Positions 20,062 to 27,750 of a stretch of DNA of 64,000 nt are shown one piece after another. The translations under genes and the position numbers were made by a program. Location: contig NZ_PQGG01000019.1 of assembly GCF_002915595.1 (NCBI RefSeq), positions 236,298-300,297 of the forward strand, in the 5' to 3' direction. Position 1 is the first letter of the stretch. Each line of letters starts with the position of its first letter. The stretch comes from Zhongshania marina (lineage in GTDB: Bacteria > Pseudomonadota > Gammaproteobacteria > Pseudomonadales > Spongiibacteraceae). Below the pieces are notes generated by a model, which was not told the DNA's origin, ran no database searches, and saw only the letters and a program-made list of their open reading frames with translations.

Positions 20062-20937
20062 TTATGATTCTGACTTTACCGCCTCAGCTGCCGGCGCTGC
20101 TACTGGTGCCGCTGCCGCAGGAGCTGCCTTAGCTTTTGGAGCTGCTTTTTTGGCCGGAGCCTTCTTAGCCGCTACTTTTTTTGCTGGCGCTTTCTTTGCT
20201 ACCGCTTTCTTAGCAACAGCCTTTTTGGCTGGTGCTTTTTTGGCGGCTACCTTTTTAGCCGGAGCCTTTTTAGCTGCTGCCTTTTTAGCTGGCGCCTTTT
20301 TGGCTACCGCTTTCTTAGCTGCGGCCTTCTTCGCCGGTGCTTTTGCGCTAACTTTAGCTACTGCTGCTACTTTTGGGTCGCTAATTTTTGCGCCCAACTG
20401 TTTTACAGCCTGCTTGTGTTTAGCCAGCAGTTTTTTCTCAATAGATGCTAATTTGAGCTTATTCGCAGCCAAACGCTTTTTCTTAAAGCGCTGTTCGAAC
20501 AGTTTTACTGCTTTTGCTAGATCAGCATCTGCTTTGCTGGCCAGAGCAGTAGAACGCTCTTCAATTTTTTGCTTAACTGCCGCTTCAGACGCCTTAATAC
20601 GCGCCAAAGCTTTAGCATTGGCAACCGCTGCTTTAGTATCAGCAACTTTAGCGCGGCTTGCTTTCAGTTTAGCGTTTAATTTTTCAGCCGCAGCGGCTGC
20701 ACGCTTAACTGCATTTTTGTCAGCAGCACGGGCGGTCTTTTTAGCTTTCGCACGAGCTTCATCAACTTTCGCTTTTGCAGCTGCAAGCGCTTTACGCTCA
20801 TTCGCCACCATCGCCTCAACCTTTTTCAAACCTTCTTCTGCTTTAGTCACAATCGGGTTTGTTAGGATTACATTTTTCGCACGCGGCTTACGCTTAGCGG
20901 GCACTTTTTTTACACTCGTTTTTCTGGCTGGCATCAT
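20062..20937 (-). CDS. Histone H1-like Lys/Ala-rich DNA-binding protein
   Basis: A 291-residue very basic protein. The N-terminal part (1-35) is Lys/Arg-rich ([18 protein letters not shown]). Residues 35-195 form a long charged helix or coiled coil ([22 protein letters not shown]). The C-terminal third is about 20 repeats of [18 protein letters not shown] type, like eukaryotic H1 tails and the Pseudomonas AlgP/AlgR3 protein. Inferred nucleoid-associated role. AAGGAG precedes two adjacent ATGs (20937 and 20934); both are usable. Confidence 0.85.
   Translation of the reverse strand: MMPARKTSVKKVPAKRKPRAKNVILTNPIVTKAEEGLKKVEAMVANERKALAAAKAKVDEARAKAKKTARAADKNAVKRAAAAAEKLNAKLKASRAKVADTKAAVANAKALARIKASEAAVKQKIEERSTALASKADADLAKAVKLFEQRFKKKRLAANKLKLASIEKKLLAKHKQAVKQLGAKISDPKVAAVAKVSAKAPAKKAAAKKAVAKKAPAKKAAAKKAPAKKVAAKKAPAKKAVAKKAVAKKAPAKKVAAKKAPAKKAAPKAKAAPAAAAPVAAPAAEAVKSES
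20108..20340 (-). repeat. Imperfect tandem repeat encoding (P/V)AKKA units
   Basis: A coding repeat of roughly 12-18-bp units in the 3' third of the histone-H1-like gene (GCCAAAAAGGC-type units on the minus strand). The units are degenerate at third positions, but the protein motif AKKA with Pro, Val or Ala before it is strictly kept. Such arrays are prone to length change by slippage or recombination. Confidence 0.75.
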
Positions 20938-21043
20938 TTATTCTCCTTGACGATGACGATGCTGGTATTTACGACGGTAAAAATAGCACATAAAATAACC
21001 AACGCAAAAAAAAGTCTTTTAATTAATGCCTTTTTCTTAATAT

Positions 21044-22042
21044 TTATCGAAAATTTACGTTTTTTTCTTCCAAAAATGGCCTGCAAAGAGAAAACATTAG
21101 ATTTTGATGACTTTCTTCGTCATTTAAACAGGGAATATAACGGAAGGCTTCGCCACCCTTTTCTATGAAAAATTCGTGGGCTTCACCATCAATTTCTTCA
21201 AGCGTTTCTAAACATTCAACAGCGAAAGCTGGACAGATTACATCCAAGGTTTTAGTACCCGTTTCGGCAAGACCAATAACCGTTTTATTTGTATAGGGTT
21301 GCAACCATTCAGCCTTACCCAAACGCGACTGGTAGGACAATACCCATTCCGATTTATTTAAACCGAGTTCTCCCGCCAAAGCCTCTGCGGTTTTCTCGCA
21401 GTGACTCTGATACGGATCACCTAATTCAACATTGCGTTTTGGAATTCCGTGGAAGGACATAAGTAATAATTCGCCACGACCATTCTCCGACCAGTGCTGT
21501 TGAACACTACTCGCCAATGCGGCGATATAGTCGGGATGATCATAATAACTTTTCAACCATGCCCACTGGGGAATATCCCTACGCGCGGCAAACACTTTAC
21601 AGATTTGATCGTGCACCGCAGCGGTGGTCGTAGCAGAATACTGTGGGTATAAAGGCAGGAAAAACAAACGTTCGCATCCGGCTGCAAGTAACTCATCAAT
21701 CGCGGCGGAAATATTTGGGTCGCCATAGCTCATCGCCAGACGGGTATGAATTTTTGCATCTGGGTAGTGTTCAGCAAACTTTGCCGCGACGCCATCGACC
21801 AAGCGTTGAGAGAAAAACCGCAGTGGCGAAATATTATTCATCCACACCTGCTTGTAGTTACGCGCCACCCTAGGTGACCGAAAGGGTAAAATAATTAAAT
21901 AAAGTATCAAGACCCAAATTGCCCTCGGTACTTCTACCACTCTACGGTCTGACAAAAATTCGCGCAAAAACTTTCTTACCGAAGCGGTGCTTGGCGAATC
22001 GGGGGTACCCAAATTAATAAATACAATACCTGCTGCTTTCAT
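21044..22042 (-). CDS. hemH: Ferrochelatase HemH
   Basis: Inserts Fe2+ into protoporphyrin IX, the last step of haem synthesis. The ATG ending at 22042 gives 332 residues beginning MKAAGIVFINLGTPDSPS. Seen: FLPLYPQYSATTTAAVHD, LLMSFHGIPKRN (catalytic His), YQSRLGKAEWLQPYT, VICPAFAVECLETLEEI. An in-frame ATG at 22069 would add nine residues; neither start has a clear ribosome site. Downstream of adk with a terminator between. Confidence 0.96.
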   Translation of the reverse strand: MKAAGIVFINLGTPDSPSTASVRKFLREFLSDRRVVEVPRAIWVLILYLIILPFRSPRVARNYKQVWMNNISPLRFFSQRLVDGVAAKFAEHYPDAKIHTRLAMSYGDPNISAAIDELLAAGCERLFFLPLYPQYSATTTAAVHDQICKVFAARRDIPQWAWLKSYYDHPDYIAALASSVQQHWSENGRGELLLMSFHGIPKRNVELGDPYQSHCEKTAEALAGELGLNKSEWVLSYQSRLGKAEWLQPYTNKTVIGLAETGTKTLDVICPAFAVECLETLEEIDGEAHEFFIEKGGEAFRYIPCLNDEESHQNLMFSLCRPFLEEKNVNFR

Positions 22043-22103
22043 CTCAAATCTGCTACCGTTTTGTCTCATTACGAATTATGCGCAATATTCGATTAAATAA
22101 AAC

Positions 22104-22130
22104 AAAAAAGGCACCCGTAGGTGCCTTTTT
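22104..22130. terminator. Bidirectional-looking intrinsic terminator after adk
   Basis: A-tract, GGCACC, CGTA loop, GGTGCC, T-tract: symmetric, with up to 11 bp of pairing including the A/T ends. It is about 15 bp past the adk stop codon on the minus strand and ends the adk transcript upstream of hemH. Confidence 0.92.
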
Positions 22131-22145
22131 AACATTTGCTTAATT

Positions 22146-22814
<669 letters not shown>

Positions 22815-23018
22815 TTACGAATTAATAGCCTGCAGCGTAGGGGCCGCCGCAGCAAAAGCGCACAACGATACACAGCAATCGCCCGCCACACAAGACTTAG
22901 CGCCCTACTAAGCAACAGATCTCGCCGTCAAATCAACGAAATCAACACTATTTATTGCGGTGATAGTCGCAATCAACGTGCCAATATCTGCTTATACGCC
23001 AGTAAAAAGGAAATTTGC

Positions 23019-23102
23019 ATGGCAAACGCAAGCCGCCCAAAGCGACGGCGTTGGCCACTAGTATTTCCACATAAAATCCAAAGAGTTCCCCAGCATTTGT
23101 AA
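23019..23102 (+). CDS. Possible Arg-rich small ORF (27 aa)
   Basis: In the 413-bp gap between adk and the next gene, an ATG with AAGGA eight bases upstream opens a 27-codon frame reading MANASRPKRRRWPLVFPHKI then QRVPQHL. The basic RPKRRRW cluster and good ribosome site are the only support. It could be a leader peptide for the gene at 23207 or chance. The rest of the gap has no other recognisable gene. Confidence 0.22.
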   Translation: MANASRPKRRRWPLVFPHKIQRVPQHL

Positions 23103-23114
23103 ATACTATTTACA
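23098..23114. promoter_or_regulatory. Perfect palindrome, candidate operator
   Basis: TGTAAAT-ACT-ATTTACA, seven-bp perfect arms with a 3-bp centre, lies about 93 bp before the ATG of the ribbon-helix-helix-like gene. It resembles a TyrR/PhhR box (TGTAAA-N6-TTTACA) but has a 5-bp rather than 6-bp centre, so the regulator is not identified. A related half-site (AGTAAATG) follows. Confidence 0.45.
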
Positions 23115-23206
23115 TCGATAACGCTAGTAAATGCAGCTACAGGATAGGTATTATTTAGTCGTAGGCAGCTTTTTCTTTTCGCCTCAAGATGACAGGAACC
23201 TTAATT

Positions 23207-23542
23207 ATGAAAGTTCGAGAATTGTTATCACTCTGGGAACAAACCGCTAGCGGCACACTGACCGAAGACAGTTACGAGGTTCGCCTCTCTATTAAAGACG
23301 CCGCCAGACTTCATGCCCTTGCTGAGCTTTATCCGCGCCGCAACGTAGAAGAGCTTATCACTGACCTGATGACGGCAGCGCTAGACGAGATGGAAAGCGT
23401 TATGCCATACCGTCAAGGCTCAAAGGTCGTGGCCTTTGATGAGCAGGGCGATCCGCTCTACGAAGATGTGGGCCCAACCCCACGCTATCTGTCGTTGACA
23501 GAGAAGCACCTAAACCGCTACAAGCGTTTAGATAAGCATTAA
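23207..23542 (+). CDS. Conserved small protein with ribbon-helix-helix-like segment
   Basis: A 111-residue protein starting MKVRELLSLWEQTASGTL; AGGA nine bases upstream supports the ATG at 23207. Residues about 24-62 (YEVRLSIKDAARLHALAELYP then RRNVEELITDLMTAALDEM) have the strand-helix-helix rhythm of Arc/MetJ-like DNA-binding proteins. The C-terminal part is YEDVGPTPRYLSLTEKHL. I recall similar Pseudomonas proteins carrying doubtful pilus-related names; I see no pilin features. Function unknown, DNA binding inferred. Confidence 0.75.
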   Translation: MKVRELLSLWEQTASGTLTEDSYEVRLSIKDAARLHALAELYPRRNVEELITDLMTAALDEMESVMPYRQGSKVVAFDEQGDPLYEDVGPTPRYLSLTEKHLNRYKRLDKH

Positions 23543-23578
23543 ATCCAATTAGCGGCGCGCTAGGTTCTAGTACAAAAA

Positions 23579-24388
23579 CTAAAGCCCAGCCGCCTTTGCT
23601 TCATTCCAAAATAGATCTAGCTGTGGGTCTACAGCCCCACTTTCCCCTGAAATTCCCAATTCCTTGCAGCGGTTTTCAACAAAACGGAAGCGGCCCTCGA
23701 ACTTTCGGCAGGCATGACGCGTTACCGTTTCCGCATCTAAACCAAGATGCCGGCTAAGATTAACGGCAGAAAATAGAATATCCCCCATCTCATCTGCTAT
23801 CGCCGCTGGTTCACCAATAGCGATGGCTTCTTCTAACTCTTCCAGCTCCTCACGCAATGCGGTAACAACCTGCGACAGCTCACGCCAATCAAACCCAATT
23901 TGTGCAGCGCGCTTTTGCAATTTACTTGCCCGAGTCAGCGCCGGCAGAGCCTGCGGCACATCATCTAAAACGCTTGGCTGGGACTTTTGCAGACGCTCGC
24001 CCTGTTTAATCTCTTCCCAACGAGCCTTAATAGCGGCATCGTCTGGCGCCTCTGACTCTCTGCGTGACTCTAGGGTTCCCGCAGGAAATACATGGGGATG
24101 GCGCCGCAACAGTTTCTCAACAATATCATTCACCACATTTGAAAAATCGAACTGCGCCTGCTCAGACGCCAACTGACTATAAAAAATGATTTGGAATAAC
24201 ACATCGCCGAGTTCTTGCTGGATTTGCGAGCTATCACCCTGTTCAATGGCATCCACTAATTCGTAGACTTCTTCAAGAGTGTGGGGAATAACGCTGAGTG
24301 AGGTTTGCTTTAGATCCCAGGGGCAGCCCGTTTCTGGATCTCGCAAGCGCGTCATTAAATACTGCAAATCCTCAATGGTATAACTCAT
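23579..24388 (-). CDS. mazG: Nucleoside triphosphate pyrophosphohydrolase MazG
   Basis: A 269-residue MazG with two tandem MazG domains. The N-terminal one includes DPETGCPWDLKQTSLSVIPHTLEEVYELVDAIE and ELGDVLFQIIFYSQLA; the C-terminal one has LREELEELEEAI and DEMGDILFSAVNLSRHL (EExxE and ExxD metal motifs). In E. coli MazG hydrolyses NTPs and lowers ppGpp. It begins one base after the relA stop, so it is tightly coupled to relA. Confidence 0.96.
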   Translation of the reverse strand: MSYTIEDLQYLMTRLRDPETGCPWDLKQTSLSVIPHTLEEVYELVDAIEQGDSSQIQQELGDVLFQIIFYSQLASEQAQFDFSNVVNDIVEKLLRRHPHVFPAGTLESRRESEAPDDAAIKARWEEIKQGERLQKSQPSVLDDVPQALPALTRASKLQKRAAQIGFDWRELSQVVTALREELEELEEAIAIGEPAAIADEMGDILFSAVNLSRHLGLDAETVTRHACRKFEGRFRFVENRCKELGISGESGAVDPQLDLFWNEAKAAGL

Positions 24389-26623
24389 CTACGCCTCCCG
24401 AATTCGCTTCACAGCGACTACATTCGGCAAGCCATTGAGCCGGCTTAGCACATCAGACAGCGTCGCTAAATCGCGAATTTCCAGCCTGATTTTCATTGTC
24501 GCCATATGGTTTGCAGTATCGGTAATCGTGTTGAGCGATATCACGTTTACTTTCTCAGTAGCGAGCTGCTGGGTAATATCACGAAGCAGACCTTGGCGGT
24601 CGTAGGCCTCGAGCTCGATATCGACAGGATAGGTGTCTATTTGCGCATCGGCCCAGTCAACTGTAATTATTCGCTGCGGCTCAACGCTCTGAAGTTGTAG
24701 TAATTTACTGCAATCTTGACGGTGCACACTCACCCCGCGCCCCACAGTGATATAGCCCGCTATGGCCTCCCCTGGCAGTGGTTTGCAGCAGCGCGCAAAA
24801 TACGTCATCAGATTACCGACACCGCTAATACGAATCTGACTGCCATCATTGCTCTTGCTGCTTGCCGGCCGCAAACGCAATATTGACTGAGCGTTATCAT
24901 CGTCTCTACCGGCAATATTATGTGCCGCGCGAATAAGCTGCGACATACTAATTTCGCCCGCACCTACCGACGCGTACATATCATCTACACTGGCGCAGTT
25001 CATCTGGTCAGCAAGGTATTTATAGTCAATGCTATTTAAAGCAAGACGTTTAAACTCCTTATCTAATAAGGCGCGACCGGCAATAATATTGTCTTCTTTT
25101 GCCTGCAAACGAAACCAATGCTGGACCTTGGTTCGCGCCCGCGAAGTTTTCAAATAACCGAGATTGCTTTGCAGCCAATCGCGACGCGGCTCACTTTCTT
25201 TGCCGGTCAGAATTTCTACCCGCTCGCCAGTTTTTAGGGTATAGGTAAGCGGCACAATCCGACCGTTAACCTTGGCACCACGGCAGCGATTCCCGACCTC
25301 GGTGTGGATATGGTAGGCAAAATCTAGGGGCGTTGCGCCATTTTGCAAGTTCACTACATGACCATCCGGCGTAAACACGTACACACGATCCTGGGCACTG
25401 GTGAATTGCTCTGCTACATCACTGCTGCTGCCACTCTCTTCATGCCAGTCCAAGACCTGACGCAACCACGCAATTTTTTCGTCGTAACTATTCGTGCTTT
25501 TTGCGCTGCGGTCGGTGCCCTTATACATCCAGTGCGAACAAACCCCGAATTCAGCTTCTTCGTGCATTGTTTTCGTACGAATCTGTATTTCTAATACTTT
25601 TCCATCTGGACCAATCACCGCAGTGTGTAAAGAGCGATAACCGTTGTCTTTGGGGTTGGCGATATAGTCGTCGAACTCATTGGGGATATTCCGCCATAAG
25701 CCGTGAACCAAACCTAAAGCGGCGTAGCAAGATTTGGTGTCTGGCACCAATACTCGCAGCGCGCGAATATCATAAACCTGAGAAAACCCTATGCCCTTGC
25801 GCTGCATTTTCCGCCAAATACTGTAGATATGTTTGGCGCGTCCAGCGATATCCGCCTGAATATCGTCTGCTTTTAGCGCCTTATCAAGAATCGAGATGGC
25901 GTCTTCAATATAGTGCTGACGGTCTAAGCGCTTTTCATCTAAAAGCTTAGCGATCTTTTTATACGCCAAGGGTTGCAGGTAACGAAACGAGAGATCTTCA
26001 AGCTCCCATTTAATATGACCGATACCCAGCCTATGGGCGAGCGGCGCATAGATGTCGGCTACTTCGCGAGCAACGCGATAACGCTTATCCGGCCTGTTTT
26101 TAACTGCCCGTATTGCTGAGGTTCGCTCTGCGAGCTTGATCAGCGCCACGCGGACATCATCCACTAGGGCCACCAACATTTTTCTAATGGTTTCACTTTG
26201 CGCTTCGGACTGCCCTAGTACAGGGGCATCCAGTTCGGCATTCACTTTAGAGATGGCAGCCATTCGCAAAACGCCATCGACCAACTTCGCTACCGGTTTG
26301 CCAAATTGTTTCTCTAGGTCTGCAATGGAAAATCGGTTTTCACGGACTGCACGGAAAAGCGTGGCAGCAATAAGACTATCTTGATCGAGCTGGAGGTCCG
26401 CCAGTATTTCAACCATTTCTAATGCGGTATAAAAACTGTCGAAATTTTCATCGTTGGTATAACTATCACTTGCAACCGCCGCACTCTTTTCGGCAACTTC
26501 AAACGCCCGCTGCAATTCGGCGGTGTGAATAACCTGCTTATCTATTGGTAGCCGCTCAATCCAAGCAGCAATATCAACATTTCCGTTTTCTAACCTCGGA
26601 AAGTCTTCCCTTACCTTAACCAT
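24389..26623 (-). CDS. relA: GTP pyrophosphokinase RelA
   Basis: Makes (p)ppGpp on stalled ribosomes. The 744 residues hold a degenerate HD domain (ATLFRAVRENR, without the HD/ED metal residues, so hydrolase-dead as in RelA rather than SpoT), a synthetase domain (DIRALRVLV and EFDDYIANPKDNGYRSLHTA, with the EFDD synthetase motif), TGS (VYVFTPDGHVVNLQ), a zinc-finger/helical region (FARCCKPLPGEAIAGY with Cys-Cys) and a C-terminal ACT domain. Followed by mazG. Confidence 0.97.
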   Translation of the reverse strand: MVKVREDFPRLENGNVDIAAWIERLPIDKQVIHTAELQRAFEVAEKSAAVASDSYTNDENFDSFYTALEMVEILADLQLDQDSLIAATLFRAVRENRFSIADLEKQFGKPVAKLVDGVLRMAAISKVNAELDAPVLGQSEAQSETIRKMLVALVDDVRVALIKLAERTSAIRAVKNRPDKRYRVAREVADIYAPLAHRLGIGHIKWELEDLSFRYLQPLAYKKIAKLLDEKRLDRQHYIEDAISILDKALKADDIQADIAGRAKHIYSIWRKMQRKGIGFSQVYDIRALRVLVPDTKSCYAALGLVHGLWRNIPNEFDDYIANPKDNGYRSLHTAVIGPDGKVLEIQIRTKTMHEEAEFGVCSHWMYKGTDRSAKSTNSYDEKIAWLRQVLDWHEESGSSSDVAEQFTSAQDRVYVFTPDGHVVNLQNGATPLDFAYHIHTEVGNRCRGAKVNGRIVPLTYTLKTGERVEILTGKESEPRRDWLQSNLGYLKTSRARTKVQHWFRLQAKEDNIIAGRALLDKEFKRLALNSIDYKYLADQMNCASVDDMYASVGAGEISMSQLIRAAHNIAGRDDDNAQSILRLRPASSKSNDGSQIRISGVGNLMTYFARCCKPLPGEAIAGYITVGRGVSVHRQDCSKLLQLQSVEPQRIITVDWADAQIDTYPVDIELEAYDRQGLLRDITQQLATEKVNVISLNTITDTANHMATMKIRLEIRDLATLSDVLSRLNGLPNVVAVKRIREA

Positions 26624-26679
26624 CGCTACGTTCTCGCTAGCAAATACATCTTATAAATGTCATATCAACGGCACCCGCT

Positions 26680-27573
26680 TTAAGCGTCAAAAACGCCCGT
26701 TGATAAGTAGCGGTCACCGCGATCGCAAATAATGGCAACAATCACTGCGTTCTCAACTTCTTCGCTAATTCTCAGCGCTCCAGCTACCGCACCACCGGAA
26801 GACACACCACAAAAAACACCTTCTTGAGCGGCCAATGCCCGCATTGTGGTCTCGGCACTGCGCTGATCCATATCAATAACACGATCAACATGAACCGAGT
26901 CATAAATACTCGGCAAGTAGGCCTCCGGCCAACGCCGAATTCCAGGTATGCTCGAACAACCATCCGGTTGCAGGCCAATAATTTCGATTGCGGCGTTTTG
27001 CTCTTTCAAATACTTAGACACTCCCATAATGGTGCCTGTCGTACCCATTGAGCTTACAAAATGAGTGATGCGACCGTGGCTTTGACGCCAAATTTCCGGC
27101 CCCGTTCCCTCGTAATGTGCTTGGGGGTTATCCGCATTAGAGAATTGATCTAACACCTTGCCCTGGCCCTCTGCCTGCATTTTTAGCGCGAGGTCTCTTG
27201 CCCCCTCCATCCCTGACTCTTGGGAGACTTCGACAAGCTCAGCACCATACGCAGACATTGCCAATTTACGCTCAGCGCTCATATGGCTGGGCATAATTAA
27301 TATCATCTTATAGCCCTTGATTGCCGCCGCCATAGCCAGTGCAATCCCGGTATTACCGCTCGTGGCCTCAATCAGCGTGTCGCCAGGCACAATATCACCA
27401 CGCTGTTCAGCCCGCTGAATCATGCTCATAGCGGGGCGATCTTTGACTGAGCCAGCCGGGTTATTCCCCTCCAACTTGAGCAAAATAGTATTGCTGGTAT
27501 CCCCCCCTAATCGCTGCAAGCGCACTAATGGGGTGTTACCAATAAATTGATCAATCGTTGGAAAGTCATTCAT
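26680..27573 (-). CDS. cysM: Cysteine synthase B
   Basis: PLP enzyme making cysteine from O-acetylserine (and thiosulfate in the CysM branch). The 297 residues show FIGNTPLVRLQRL, the PLP lysine in NPAGSVKDRPAMSM (SVKDR motif), EATSGNTGIALA, and the phosphate loop SSMGTTGTIMG. RRWPEAYLPSIYD favours CysM over CysK. It is 56 bp upstream of relA on the same strand and divergent from gacS. Confidence 0.96.
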   Translation of the reverse strand: MNDFPTIDQFIGNTPLVRLQRLGGDTSNTILLKLEGNNPAGSVKDRPAMSMIQRAEQRGDIVPGDTLIEATSGNTGIALAMAAAIKGYKMILIMPSHMSAERKLAMSAYGAELVEVSQESGMEGARDLALKMQAEGQGKVLDQFSNADNPQAHYEGTGPEIWRQSHGRITHFVSSMGTTGTIMGVSKYLKEQNAAIEIIGLQPDGCSSIPGIRRWPEAYLPSIYDSVHVDRVIDMDQRSAETTMRALAAQEGVFCGVSSGGAVAGALRISEEVENAVIVAIICDRGDRYLSTGVFDA

Positions 27574-27750
27574 AAATACAGCCTGAACCTTTTATTTAGC
27601 TATCGCCTAGACATTTTAACACTGCATTGGCTGCAAAATGGACTTTCAGCCCCACCCTTAGCGCTATTTACCCTATGGCAATGGCATGGCAGCGACGGTG
27701 ATTTTCGGTCATGATAATACCATCGCAACACTACAAGGCTCCACCAAGCA

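Noticed and set aside
20150..20950. 266-codon open frame opposite the histone-like gene
   Set aside because: Mirror of the Lys/Ala-rich repeat: antisense of AAG/GCC-type codons gives a Phe/Ala-rich frame automatically. The sense strand has the ribosome site, the terminator and a known protein type.
23098..23114. TyrR/PhhR box
   Set aside because: Arms match TGTAAA/TTTACA but the centre is 5 bp, not 6, and there is no aromatic amino-acid gene nearby. Kept only as an unassigned operator.
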